Source: Natronobacterium haloterrestre
GTDB taxonomy: Archaea > Halobacteriota > Halobacteria > Halobacteriales > Natrialbaceae
Direction: 5' to 3'
Assembly (NCBI RefSeq): GCF_900112205.1
Contig: NZ_FOKW01000001.1
Location: 248,001-312,000 of the forward strand
Length of the DNA stretch: 64,000 bases
The position numbers and the translations under genes are program-made. This document shows positions 26,877 to 35,316 of the stretch, piece by piece (within the stretch, counting starts at the first letter, position 1; each line of letters begins with the position of its first letter). A model generated the notes under the pieces. The model did not search any database and was not told where the DNA came from. It saw nothing but the letters and a program-made list of their open reading frames with translations.

Positions 26877-27065
26877 TTACAGCCGCATCTCCCGTGTCTC
26901 GACACCGTCACAGGACGGACAGACGAACTGGTACTGGACACGACTCCCCGTTGCCGTCACTCGCCATCCGGCCTCCGTGTCGCGGTAGCCACAGTGCCCG
27001 CACTCGACGGTCGACTCCTCGAACTTCTGGCGGAGCCGGTCGAAGGGTGATCGGTATGCTGACAT
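26877..27065 (-). CDS. Small zinc-ribbon protein (HVO_0649-type)
   Basis: A 62-residue protein with two CxxC knuckles (CGHCGYRDTE and CPSCDGVETRE) around a conserved GWRVTATGSRVQYQF strand. The layout matches small haloarchaeal zinc-finger proteins I know as the HVO_0649 family; function is unsettled. The gene starts with ATG and is divergent from the LOV regulator gene. Confidence 0.72.
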   Translation of the reverse strand: MSAYRSPFDRLRQKFEESTVECGHCGYRDTEAGWRVTATGSRVQYQFVCPSCDGVETREMRL

Positions 27066-27151
27066 ATGTTACCGTATGACGCGCGAGGTAATAACATTCA
27101 GGGTGCCGGGGCGGCCGGGACCCCAATGGTTCTTGAAGCCTCCCTACCTAT

Positions 27152-27156
27152 GGAGG
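27152..27156 (+). promoter_or_regulatory. Shine-Dalgarno-like GGAGG before the LOV regulator
   Basis: GGAGG lies four bases before the ATG at 27160. It helps fix the start over the in-frame upstream ATG at 27076. Confidence 0.4.
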
Positions 27157-27159
27157 CAT

Positions 27160-29046
27160 ATGAGTAATGCCGACGCGGAGCCCGGCGCGGGCGAGCCCAG
27201 TCGTTCGCCCGCGGCGGCTGCGCTTGACCACGTCGTCGATCCCGTCGTAGCCGTTGCTGACGGCCGGATCAGCTACGCGAACGGTGCCGCCCGACGGGTG
27301 TTCGGAATCCCCGAGAGCGACCTCGAGAACGAGAGCGTCGCCGAAACGGACCCGGGTTCCGTCCTCGAGGAGTGGGACCGACTCGAGGAGGCGATCAACG
27401 AGACGACCGTCGGGGCCGCACGCCGGGTCGACCTCGAGGCGGGAGGGTACGTCGCGCGAGTCCACCGCGACGCGGACGCGGCGACGATCGTGTTCCGGCC
27501 GGGCGACGACGTCGAGTCGACCGTGAGCGATCGCGTGATCAAAGACCGTGCGATCGACGAGGCACCGGTCGGGATCTCGATCTCCGACCCCGACCGCGAG
27601 GACAACCCGCTGGTCTACATCAACGACGCGTATCAGGAGATCACCGGCTACAACTACGACGACGTCGTCGGACGCAACTGCCGGCTCCTGCAGGGAGAAG
27701 ACTCGAGCGAGGAGGCGATCGCCCAGATGGCGAAGGCCGTCGACGAGGACTATCCCGTCACCGTCGAGATCAAGAACTACCGCAAGGACGGCACCGAGTT
27801 CTGGAACGAGGTGACCATCGCGCCCGTCCGCAACGACGACGGCGAGGTCACGAACTACGTCGGCTTCCAGAACGACATCACCGCGCGCAAGGAGGCCGAA
27901 CTCGAACTCGAGCGCCGAACCGAGGAACTCGAGTACATCCTCGACCGGGTCGAGGGACTGGTCCAGGACGTCACGGCCGCCGTCGCAGGTTCGACCGGCC
28001 GGGCACAACTCGAGGAGGCAGTCTGTGACCGGATCGCCTCGGAGGAGGCCTACGAAGGGGCCTGGATCGGCGAGCGCAACCCCGCGACGGGAACGATCGA
28101 GGTTCGGACGAGCGCGGGAATCGACTCCGATCCGGAACCGATCCCGATCGACGCCGACCACCCTGCCGCGGCGACGCTCCCGAACCAGGCCGTCGCCGTC
28201 GGTACCGTCGACGGGACGACGGTGGCCGCGTTCCCGCTGTTCTACAACGACATCGAGTACGGCGTGCTGACGCTGCACATCGAGGGCGATCGAGAGGTCG
28301 ACGACCGAGAATCGGTGATCCTCTCGGCGCTCGCCCGCGCGGTCGCAAGCGGGGTCAACGCACGCGAGACCAGCCGCGTCCTCGAGACCGACGCGGTCGT
28401 CGCGGTCGAACTCGAGATCGAAGACGACGCCGTCGCCCCGGCCGCGCTCTCGGCCGACGCGGACTGTCACCTCGAGTACCGCCGTTCGGTCCACCGCTCG
28501 GGGGCCGACGGGACGGCCTCGATGTTCTCCGCGACGGGCGATCCCGCGGCGCTCGTCGACGCCGCCGCGGCCTACGAAGACCTCGACTGTCACGTGGTCG
28601 TCGAACGTGACGACGGCTGTCTGGTCGAACTCACCGGCGGCGACGATCCGGTCGGCTGGCTCTCGGAACGCGGCGTGCGCACCAAATCGGTCGAGGCCGA
28701 GGATGGCCGCGCGACCCTGACCCTCGAGATCCCGCGGTCCGCGAACGTCCGCTCGATCGTCGAGGCGGTCGAGGAGCGGTACGACCGGACCGACGTCCGC
28801 TCGTTCCGCCACCGCGACCGGGACGACGAGACCCGCCAGGAGTTCGCCGCCCGCCTCGAGAGCGACCTCACGGACCGGCAGTTCGCCGCGCTCCAGCGAG
28901 CGTACCTCGGGGGCTACTTCGAGTGGCCACGGCCGACGACCGGCGAGGAACTCGCCGACTCGATGGACGTCTCCCGGCCGACGTTCCACGAGCACCTGCG
29001 CTCCGCGGAGGGAAAGCTTTGCAGGGCGTTCTTTGAAGGGGAGTAG
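27160..29046 (+). CDS. LOV/PAS-GAF-HTH_10 regulator (bacterio-opsin activator family)
   Basis: A 628-residue transcription regulator. An N-terminal PAS-like domain (about 20-105) is followed by a second PAS (about 125-235) with the LOV signature GRNCRLLQGED, in which Cys174 sits where LOV proteins form the flavin adduct. YRKDGTEFWNEVTIAPVRN and YVGFQNDITARKEAE are also typical of LOV. A GAF-type domain (about 250-395), a bacterio-opsin-activator middle domain (about 410-560) and a C-terminal HTH_10 (LTDRQFAALQRAYLGGYFEWPR...SMDVSRPTFHEHLRSAE) complete it. Blue-light control of DNA binding is inferred from Cys174, not shown; the canonical motif has F (NCRFLQ) where this one has L. Confidence 0.88.
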   Translation: MSNADAEPGAGEPSRSPAAAALDHVVDPVVAVADGRISYANGAARRVFGIPESDLENESVAETDPGSVLEEWDRLEEAINETTVGAARRVDLEAGGYVARVHRDADAATIVFRPGDDVESTVSDRVIKDRAIDEAPVGISISDPDREDNPLVYINDAYQEITGYNYDDVVGRNCRLLQGEDSSEEAIAQMAKAVDEDYPVTVEIKNYRKDGTEFWNEVTIAPVRNDDGEVTNYVGFQNDITARKEAELELERRTEELEYILDRVEGLVQDVTAAVAGSTGRAQLEEAVCDRIASEEAYEGAWIGERNPATGTIEVRTSAGIDSDPEPIPIDADHPAAATLPNQAVAVGTVDGTTVAAFPLFYNDIEYGVLTLHIEGDREVDDRESVILSALARAVASGVNARETSRVLETDAVVAVELEIEDDAVAPAALSADADCHLEYRRSVHRSGADGTASMFSATGDPAALVDAAAAYEDLDCHVVVERDDGCLVELTGGDDPVGWLSERGVRTKSVEAEDGRATLTLEIPRSANVRSIVEAVEERYDRTDVRSFRHRDRDDETRQEFAARLESDLTDRQFAALQRAYLGGYFEWPRPTTGEELADSMDVSRPTFHEHLRSAEGKLCRAFFEGE

Positions 29047-29137
29047 GGCTGAATCCGTCGTTACCGGGGCTGTAGCCCCTCGTTAGCGGCCCAAACCGTA
29101 CCCGGCGTTTATACTGCGGGTCGTGATACCGACGTCT

Positions 29138-29323
29138 ATGCTCGAGTACGCACTACCGCTTCAGGCCGGCGGCGAGTTCCTTTACTGGGCGATCGTGTTC
29201 TTCGTCCTCGCGATCATCGCGGCGGCGGTCGGCGCGCGCGGGGTCGCCGGAATCTCCATGGAGATCGCCCGGATCTTCGTGCTCGTCTTCATCGTGCTCG
29301 CGATCGTTGCGCTGTTACTGTGA
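29138..29323 (+). CDS. DUF1328-like small membrane protein
   Basis: A 61-residue protein with two membrane helices (about 17-36 and 44-61) separated by a small Gly/Ala loop ([15 protein letters not shown]). This is the DUF1328 pattern known from short bacterial inner-membrane proteins; function is unknown. ATG 29138 is preferred over an in-frame ATG at 29123. Confidence 0.75.
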   Translation: MLEYALPLQAGGEFLYWAIVFFVLAIIAAAVGARGVAGISMEIARIFVLVFIVLAIVALLL

Positions 29324-29513
29324 GCGCGGTCGAGACGGTAGGACAACGGGACACGGAACGGCGAGGCGGCGTCGGTAGCAGCGGTCCCGACTCATCGATC
29401 GGAGCCGCTGTCCACCCGGTTCGTGCGGGACCAGTTACGCTACGGCAGCACTTGCCCCGCCCGACGAGCAGGAAAAGCGGCAATCGTCTCCGGGATTCAC
29501 CCGTCTCGAGTGT

Positions 29514-29531
29514 GTAACCAATATTGGTTAC
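29514..29531. promoter_or_regulatory. Perfect 18-bp palindrome in the AOR promoter
   Basis: GTAACCAATATTGGTTAC reads the same on both strands and lies 57-74 nt before the AOR start, where the TATA/BRE or an activator site would be. A second possible half-site, TTGGCAACCCC, follows at 29538-29548. The AT core could itself serve as the TATA element, which would make this a classic operator-over-promoter arrangement. Confidence 0.6.
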
Positions 29532-29587
29532 CTTGCGTTGGCAACCCCTAACACCCTGGAGACCGAAGATAAGGACGAGGCGTTACC

Positions 29588-31513
29588 ATGACAGAACTCG
29601 GCGGTTTCCAGGACAGGGTCGCCCGCGTCGATCTCTCCGAGGGGTCGGTCGACTACGAGTCGATAGACGAGGAAGACGCGAAGAAATACATCGGGGCGCG
29701 GGGACTGGGGGTGAAGTACGTCTTCGAACAGGAGCCGGACGTGGATCCGCTCGGTCCCGACAATCTGCTTGCGTTCATGAACGGACCGCTGTCGGGCACG
29801 CAAGTGACGATGAGCGGCCGGATCGCGGTCTGTACCAAGTCGCCGCTGACCGGCACCGTTACCGACAGTCACCACGGCGGCTGGTCCGGCGCGCGTCTGA
29901 AGTGGGCCGGTTTCGACGGTCTACTGTTCGAGGGCGAGGCCGACGACCCGGTCTACGCCGTCGTCGAGGACGGTGAGGTCGAACTCCGGGACGCCTCCCA
30001 CGTCTGGGGGGAGGGCGTCCACGAGACCCGGGAGACCCTCGAGGAGGAGGTCGATGGGTCCTACGGGAAGAACCTGAGCTTCATGGGGATCGGCCCCGGC
30101 GGGGAGAACGAGGTTCGCTACGCCTGTATCATGAACGAGGACGACCGTGCCTCCGGCCGCGGTGGCACGGGCTGTGTCATGGGGTCGAAGAACCTCAAGG
30201 CCATCGTCGTGAAATCCGGCACGAAGATGCCCCAGCCGGCCGACCCCGAGACGTTCAAGGAGGGCCACCAGCAGGCGATGCAGGCCATCCAGGAGTCCGA
30301 CGTTACCGCGCCCAACGAGGGCGGCCTCTCGCAGTTCGGGACGAACGTCCTGATGAACATCACCGAGGAGATGGACGGCCTGCCGACGCGCAACGCGAAG
30401 TACACCTCGACCCGGAGCATGCGCGACGCCGAGGACGCCGACCTGGACGCCGAGGAGGTCTCCGGCGAGAACGTCCGCGAGAACATCCTCGTCGACGAGC
30501 CGACCTGTCACTCCTGTCCCGTCGCCTGCAAGAAGGAAGTCGAGGTCCAGGCGATGCACAAGGGCGAGGAGATGAACGTCCGGATGGAGTCTTACGAGTA
30601 CGAGTCGGCGTTCGCCCTCGGCCCCAACTCCGGCCACACAGAGCGCGACGACGTCGCCCTGATGATCGATCGCTGTAACGACATGGGGATCGACACCATC
30701 GAGACGGGCAACATGATGGCGATGGCCATGGAGATGACCGAGGAGGGCAAACTCGAGGACGTCGGCGGACTCGACTGGGGCGACACCGAGACGATGATCG
30801 AGATGATCGAGAAGATCGCCCACCGCGAGGACGAACTCGCCGACCTGCTCGCGGAGGGTGCCCGCCGCGTCGCCGACGAAATCGGCGCCCACGACAACTC
30901 TCTGGCGGTCAAGGGCCAGACGATCCCCGCCTACGACCCGCGCTGTATGAAGGGCATGGGGATCGGCTACGCCACCTCGAACCGCGGCGCGTGTCACCTG
31001 CGCGGCTACACGCCCGCCGCCGAAATCCTCGGCATCCCCGAGAAAGTCGATCCCTACGAGTGGGAAGGCAAGGGCGAACTCACCGCGGAGTTCCAGGACC
31101 TACACGCCATCAGCGACTCCTTCGACATCTGTAAGTTCAACGCCTTCGCGGAGGGCATCGAGGAGTACGTCCTGCAGTACAACGGCATGACCGGTCGCGA
31201 CGTCTCCGAGGACGAACTGATGGAGGCCGGCGAACGCGTCTACAACCTCGAACGGTACTACAACAACCTCAACGGGTTTGACGGCTCCGACGACTCGCTG
31301 CCCGAGCGGTTCCTCGAGGACGGCATCCGCGGCCAGGGTGCAAGCGAGGGCGAGTACTGCGAACTCGAGGAGATGAAAGCGGAGTACTACGACTACCGCG
31401 GCTGGGTCGACGGCGTCGTTCCCGACGAGAAACTCGACGAACTCGGGATCGAGGTCGGCCCCGGCACGGGCGTCAGTAGCGAAGGCGGCGCCGCGGCTCC
31501 CTCGGACGACTGA
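29588..31513 (+). CDS. aor: Aldehyde:ferredoxin oxidoreductase (tungsten-pterin)
   Basis: A 641-residue enzyme that oxidises aldehydes to acids with ferredoxin, using a tungstopterin and a 4Fe-4S cluster. The N-domain shows YIGARGLGVKYVF, GPLSGTQVTMSGR and DSHHGGWSGARLKWAGFDG (pterin binding). Cluster ligands are C307, C310 and C314 (CHSCPVACKKE) and C515 (SFDICKFNAF). MGSKNLKAIVVKSG and MKGMGIGYATSNRGACHLRGY are family markers. The C-terminal tail is a short Gly/Ser-rich extension. Length is slightly above the classical 600-620. The MoaD/SAMP-like gene at 36275 might relate to its pterin cofactor, but they are not adjacent. The gene is monocistronic behind a palindromic promoter. Confidence 0.93.
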   Translation: MTELGGFQDRVARVDLSEGSVDYESIDEEDAKKYIGARGLGVKYVFEQEPDVDPLGPDNLLAFMNGPLSGTQVTMSGRIAVCTKSPLTGTVTDSHHGGWSGARLKWAGFDGLLFEGEADDPVYAVVEDGEVELRDASHVWGEGVHETRETLEEEVDGSYGKNLSFMGIGPGGENEVRYACIMNEDDRASGRGGTGCVMGSKNLKAIVVKSGTKMPQPADPETFKEGHQQAMQAIQESDVTAPNEGGLSQFGTNVLMNITEEMDGLPTRNAKYTSTRSMRDAEDADLDAEEVSGENVRENILVDEPTCHSCPVACKKEVEVQAMHKGEEMNVRMESYEYESAFALGPNSGHTERDDVALMIDRCNDMGIDTIETGNMMAMAMEMTEEGKLEDVGGLDWGDTETMIEMIEKIAHREDELADLLAEGARRVADEIGAHDNSLAVKGQTIPAYDPRCMKGMGIGYATSNRGACHLRGYTPAAEILGIPEKVDPYEWEGKGELTAEFQDLHAISDSFDICKFNAFAEGIEEYVLQYNGMTGRDVSEDELMEAGERVYNLERYYNNLNGFDGSDDSLPERFLEDGIRGQGASEGEYCELEEMKAEYYDYRGWVDGVVPDEKLDELGIEVGPGTGVSSEGGAAAPSDD

Positions 31514-31815
31514 TCGATCCCCGAGGACTCCGTCGACGCGGTCGATCGATCGTCACTTCTCCGTTTTTCACCGCCGTGGGCGACAGCCCCGGCTCGCGTC
31601 GATCGCGAGGTCAGCCAGCAGGAACGCCACTCGGCCGACGGGGGATCGCTCCGAAACCGGAAAGCGGAGAGCAAAGGGCAGAGAGAAAGAGTAGATCGAA
31701 TCCACCGGAAGTGCTCGAGACGTCCGCTACGACGGGCCCCGAGCCGCGCCGGTGATTGCAGCCGCGATCGCAGTCGCGGTCGCGGTTGCGGTCGCGTCGA
31801 ATCGCTCGACAGTCC
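31514..31815. other. Intergenic between the convergent aor and HTH genes
   Basis: No gene supported. CCGTTTTTCACC at 31561-31572 could end the aor transcript. Short repeats of CGCGGT/GCGATC near 31750-31790 have no clear role. Confidence 0.5.
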
Positions 31816-32196
31816 TCAGTCGCCGGCGATCGGGGCCGCGGACCCGCTCTGACTCTCCGCTTTCGTCAGCTCGAGTTCGACGCTGCCGTCGGCCAGGGAA
31901 ACGACGACGTCGTCGAAACACGTCCGGTACTCGGTGGCGTGCTTGCCGGAGGTGTTGATCCGGACTTTCTCCTCGACGAGTCCGGCGTCGGTCAGTTTCT
32001 CGACTTTGCGGTAGGCGGTCGAGGTCGGAATGTCACACTGGTCCGAGAGTTCGGTCGCAGTCAGAGCCTCCTGGCTGGTCGCCTCGAGGATCGCCCGGCA
32101 GGCGTCGTCGTCCAGGGCCGAGAGCACGGTGCCGGCGTCGGCGGTTTCCTCTTCAGTGAGCCATCCTCGCGTCGCGTCTGGGTTCGTAGCGGACAT
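31816..32196 (-). CDS. Winged-helix transcription regulator
   Basis: A 126-residue regulator. TVLSALDDDACRAILEATSQEALTATELSDQCDIPTSTAYRKVEKLTDAGLVEEKVRI is an ArsR/GntR-type winged helix with the recognition helix at STAYRKVEKL. A short region with one Cys (TCFDDVVVSLADGSVELEL) follows and could be a ligand or dimer part. It is divergent from the HTH_10 gene at 32409 and next to aor, whose promoter palindrome it might bind; that is inference. Confidence 0.85.
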   Translation of the reverse strand: MSATNPDATRGWLTEEETADAGTVLSALDDDACRAILEATSQEALTATELSDQCDIPTSTAYRKVEKLTDAGLVEEKVRINTSGKHATEYRTCFDDVVVSLADGSVELELTKAESQSGSAAPIAGD

Positions 32197-32240
32197 CGTT
32201 CACTCTCTAGTATCCACCAGTCCCCCTCCAAATGAGTCCC

Positions 32241-32274
32241 AATAAATACAGGGCTCTTTATATGGGGTTGCCAG
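32241..32274. promoter_or_regulatory. Divergent promoters with a TTGCCA motif
   Basis: AATAAATA (32241-32248) would be a TATA box for the leftward regulator, TTTATAT (32257-32263) one for the rightward gene. GGGGTTGCCAG directly follows at 32264-32274; its reverse complement matches ten of eleven bases of TTGGCAACCCC beside the AOR palindrome. Confidence 0.4.
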
Positions 32275-32408
32275 TATCGGCCGCGACAGCGTCCCTTCCC
32301 CGCGATTTGTGATACACGATACCACGGGTCGAGTGACCGGACCACTCGATTCGACGGCATCGAGGACAGAGGGTTTACGGAGGAGGGCCCCCCATCGATA
32401 GCCGTACC

Positions 32409-33086
32409 ATGACCTCGGGAATCCGCGCCGAGATCAGGATCGACGACCCGCCGTCGTGCACCGTCGCCGACGCTGCAGCAGACACGAGCGGGACGGTCCA
32501 CTCGGTCTCGAAGAGCGTCGATCCCGGCGCACCCGACCGCGTCGCCGAGGAGTTCCTGCTCGAGCCCGGGGAACCGGGCGACGATCCGGAACGTGACGGC
32601 GACCGTGAACTGACGGAGATTTTCTCCTACGGCTCGAGTTCCGTCTACCGCTTCGGCCGCGACCTCGGCTGTGGCTGTCCCTGCGAGATCGTCGAGGGGT
32701 TCGACTGTCCCGTCGTCGACGTGCGCGCGAACGGATCGTCGCTGTACATCACGTTTCACGCCCCGGACATGCAGGGGCTGCAGGCGATCATCGGCGAACT
32801 CCAGGAGCAGTGTTCGACCATCGACGTCCAGCGGCTGCTCCAGTCCCAGCAGGACCACAGCGAACAGAACCTGGTGTTCGTCGACCGAAGCACGCTGACC
32901 GCGCGCCAGCTCGAGGTACTCGAGACGGCCCACCGGATGGGGTACTTCGAACACCCGAAGCGGGCGAACGCCGGCGAGGTTGCCGACGAACTCGGGATTA
33001 CGGGTACGACCTTCACGGAACATCTCGCCGCGGCACAGACGAAACTCCTGGACGCGATTCTCGACCACGACGGAGGCGGTCGATAG
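32409..33086 (+). CDS. HTH_10 regulator (DmsR/bacterio-opsin activator type)
   Basis: A 225-residue regulator. The N-terminal half is a bacterio-opsin-activator-like alpha/beta domain with a cysteine-rich loop LGCGCPCEIVEGFDCPVVDV (four cysteines within 14 residues), plausible for metal or redox sensing. The C-terminal HTH_10 is LTARQLEVLETAHRMGYFEHPKRANAGEVADELGITGTTFTEHLAAAQTK. The haloarchaeal DmsR family has this architecture, with cysteines before the DNA-binding part. The neighbouring aor makes an oxidoreductase-control role possible. Confidence 0.87.
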   Translation: MTSGIRAEIRIDDPPSCTVADAAADTSGTVHSVSKSVDPGAPDRVAEEFLLEPGEPGDDPERDGDRELTEIFSYGSSSVYRFGRDLGCGCPCEIVEGFDCPVVDVRANGSSLYITFHAPDMQGLQAIIGELQEQCSTIDVQRLLQSQQDHSEQNLVFVDRSTLTARQLEVLETAHRMGYFEHPKRANAGEVADELGITGTTFTEHLAAAQTKLLDAILDHDGGGR

Positions 33087-33140
33087 TTCATGGTTCAAGA
33101 ACTCTTCGGGAACTACTGGTTTCCGGAACCGAACCGCAAT

Positions 33141-33150
33141 CCTATATATA
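33141..33150 (+). promoter_or_regulatory. TATA box for the zinc-ribbon gene at 33233
   Basis: CCTATATATA lies about 85 nt before the ATG. It implies a leader of about 55-60 nt, longer than usual here. Confidence 0.45.
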
Positions 33151-33232
33151 ACGGACGAACAGCTATGAACGTAGCCAGCCTACGTCTCCACCGGACCCGA
33201 ACGAGCACGCCAGATCGAACACGAATTCCGAC

Positions 33233-33382
33233 ATGAGCAGATACGAATTCACCTGCCCGGAGTGCGGGCAAGAAATCGAAGTCAATGATTCGATGCGGGA
33301 AGCGACCCTGAACCACGGTTGTCCCGTCTGTGGTGCCGAAGTGTCGCCGGCCGACTTCGCCGGTAAACAGCAGACGAACTAG
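33233..33382 (+). CDS. 49-residue zinc-ribbon protein (DUF7560-like)
   Basis: Encodes MSRYEFTCPECGQEIEV, then DSMREATLNHGCPVCGAEVSPADF. Two CxxC knuckles 23 residues apart make a rubredoxin-like zinc ribbon that fills nearly the whole protein. Small haloarchaeal proteins of this design are common; I associate it with DUF7560. Function is unknown. Confidence 0.72.
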   Translation: MSRYEFTCPECGQEIEVNDSMREATLNHGCPVCGAEVSPADFAGKQQTN

Positions 33383-33550
33383 TCGGCCGTCCGGTAACTC
33401 TCCGGGGTCGGTCTCCGTTCCCGTTTCCCGTCTCCCGTCTCTGACAGTCTCCTCTTCCGATCGCGTTCGATCCTCGACGTACCGCAGGACGGACGAGAGT
33501 TCGGCTTCGTCCAGTTTCCGATCCTCGCGGTCGTCCCCTCGGAACTCGGC

Positions 33551-34003
33551 CTACTTCTCTCGGTCGACGACCGTCCGCCGTCCCTCGAGCGTCTCGGGAG
33601 AGAGTCGATAGAGTTCGATATCGAGTTCGTCTTTCCCCTGTGCCCAGATCTCGAACAGCGGCCGTCTCGCGTCACCGTACTGGGCGATCTGGTCCGGCGT
33701 CAGCTCCCCCGGGGCGATGTTCTCGAGGGTTCCTTTGCCGATCACGCTCCGGTAAGTCGACTCGGCCTCGTCGTAGATGACGAGTCGGCTCTCGGGCGTC
33801 GAGTCGAGGAACTCCCGCTTCTCGCTGTCCGGGGTCGAGACGAGTCGCATGTAGAAGTCCTGGTTCTCCTCGTCGTACCCGTACGAGATCGGGATGGAGT
33901 AAGGTTCGTTATCGCGCGCAAGGGAGAGGACGCCGGTCTCGTGCCGACTCAGAAAGTCGTCGATCTCCGCGTCGGTCATTTCGGTTTCTTGGTCGATGGC
34001 CAT
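33551..34003 (-). CDS. Pyridoxamine 5'-phosphate oxidase-like flavin-binding protein
   Basis: A 150-residue split-barrel protein. EMTDAEIDDFLSRHETGVLSLARDNEPYSIPISYGYDEENQDFYMRL is the standard haloarchaeal PPOX-like N-terminus, and VIGKGTLENIAP is in the second half. Such proteins bind FMN or F420; the substrate is unknown. The ATG at 34003 is chosen by family. Upstream on the minus strand are a TATA-like ACTATAAAG and then TTTGGCAAAG near the expected transcription start. Confidence 0.85.
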   Translation of the reverse strand: MAIDQETEMTDAEIDDFLSRHETGVLSLARDNEPYSIPISYGYDEENQDFYMRLVSTPDSEKREFLDSTPESRLVIYDEAESTYRSVIGKGTLENIAPGELTPDQIAQYGDARRPLFEIWAQGKDELDIELYRLSPETLEGRRTVVDREK

Positions 34004-34013
34004 CGTCTCAGTG

Positions 34014-34024
34014 CTTTGCCAAAG
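34014..34024 (-). promoter_or_regulatory. CTTTGCCAAAG inverted repeat upstream of the PPOX gene
   Basis: Five-base arms around one C, 11-21 nt before the ATG and downstream of the TATA-like element; position fits a repressor site. The core TTGGCAA recurs near the AOR promoter. Confidence 0.4.
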
Positions 34025-34240
34025 GTGAAACATGATCTTTATAGTTTTGACCTTCCCTCGCAGCGTCGTCCGCCGAGTTCGCACTGCGAGCTTCGAAAAC
34101 AGCGGCGTCCGCGCGGACCGTTCGTCGAACGCTGGCGGCGAGTCACGGAAGGTCGTACGGATTGCTGCCGATGTCCCGGCACAACTGCCGCCCGGGTCGC
34201 GGGTGCGCCGGAACTGACGGACAGTAACCCGTAGCAGTCG

Positions 34241-34642
34241 CTAGTCGGCGTCGGTATCTGGGGCGTCGACCCCCACGAGCACCGGCTCGCGGATCTCGAG
34301 GGAGGTCTCGAACTCGTCCTCGCGGTCGGCGCGACGGCCGAGACGCAGGAGTTGCTCCTCGTGGGCGCGCCGAACCGCGGCGCGTTCGCGCCGCTCGAAG
34401 CCGAGTTCCTCACCGACGGTCTCCCAGTGGCCCCACTCGACGAGGAACGCCTCGAGTCCGCCGTCACCGTTTTCGGTGCCGGGACCGGCGTACACCCGTT
34501 CGTACTCCGGCCGATACTCCTCCAGGTCGGCCTCGAGGGCGGTCTGTGCTCGTTCGACGAGGTCCGGCAGACGGTCGGCGGGGACGCTCGCCTTCGCGGC
34601 GGTGAGCATGAGGACCTGCCCGTCGATGGGGACGTCGCTCAC
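34241..34642 (-). CDS. Conserved haloarchaeal protein, unknown function
   Basis: A 133-residue soluble acidic protein (MSDVPIDGQVLMLTAAKASVPADRLPDLVERAQ...). It has helical amphipathic segments, a hydrophobic FLVEWGHWETVGEELGFERRE centre and a C-terminal TSLEIREPVLVGVD. It starts with a GTG only two bases after the TAA of the upstream gene, so the pair is translationally coupled. No domain recognised. Confidence 0.7.
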   Translation of the reverse strand: MSDVPIDGQVLMLTAAKASVPADRLPDLVERAQTALEADLEEYRPEYERVYAGPGTENGDGGLEAFLVEWGHWETVGEELGFERRERAAVRRAHEEQLLRLGRRADREDEFETSLEIREPVLVGVDAPDTDAD

Positions 34643-34644
34643 GA

Positions 34645-34911
34645 TTACCCACCCGCCCGCATCGCCTTCTGTGCGAAGTCGTCGACGAGCGACTCGAGAG
34701 CGTCCTCGTCGCCCTCGAAGACGACGGTGATCTCGGTCAGCGACAGGGAGGGACCGATCTCGACGGTATCGCTCGAGAACGTGGCCGTCCACTCCCCGTC
34801 CTCGTCCGCGACCGTGTCGTCGGCCACTCGTTCGCCGCCCAGGTTCGTCAGGTATCGCACCGCGAGGCGCTCGGAAATCCCGCGAAAGGAGCGCTCGACG
34901 CGAGTCGTCAT
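34645..34911 (-). CDS. Small conserved haloarchaeal protein, unknown function
   Basis: An 88-residue protein, MTTRVERSFRGISERLAVRYLTNLGGERV, followed by a beta-rich half (WTATFSSDTVEIGPSLSLTEITVVFEGDE) and a short helix. It is first in a two-gene operon with the 133-residue gene downstream. The fold looks like a small alpha/beta domain; I do not recognise it. Confidence 0.7.
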   Translation of the reverse strand: MTTRVERSFRGISERLAVRYLTNLGGERVADDTVADEDGEWTATFSSDTVEIGPSLSLTEITVVFEGDEDALESLVDDFAQKAMRAGG

Positions 34912-34974
34912 ACCCGCCTTTGGGTTTCCGCGAGTAAATTCGTTCGCAAGGAGGTTAGCTACGTCCCCGATCTC

Positions 34975-35316
34975 TCACGCGATCGGCAGGCCGGTGCCGG
35001 CCGCGAGCGCCCGGAACGCGACCACCGAGAGCACGCCGGCACAGAGGGCAAACAGGATGTTCTCGGTGCGCCACATGACCCCGAGCACGACGGCGGCCGC
35101 CGCCCACTCGGGCGGCCCGCCCGCGGCGAGTTCCGGCCCGAGCAGGGCAATTACGATCGCGCCGGGGAGTACGGAGAGACCGGCCTCGAGTCGGTCGCCC
35201 AGTTCGACCTGTCGGACGAGCCAGATACCGCCGACTTTCGTGAGGACCGTGACGGCGGCCATCGCGAGGATGACGGCGACGACGGACGGATCCAGCGACA
35301 GGGCGCCGTCAGTCAT
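34975..35316 (-). CDS. azlD: AzlD-type membrane protein
   Basis: A 113-residue protein with four helices (about 12-30, 45-62, 68-84 and 88-108). TVLTKVGGIWLVRQVELGDRLEAGLSVLPGAIVIALLGPEL is a typical AzlD stretch. AzlD is the small partner of AzlC in branched-chain amino-acid export. It follows azlC with an 8-base overlap. Confidence 0.85.
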   Translation of the reverse strand: MTDGALSLDPSVVAVILAMAAVTVLTKVGGIWLVRQVELGDRLEAGLSVLPGAIVIALLGPELAAGGPPEWAAAAVVLGVMWRTENILFALCAGVLSVVAFRALAAGTGLPIA

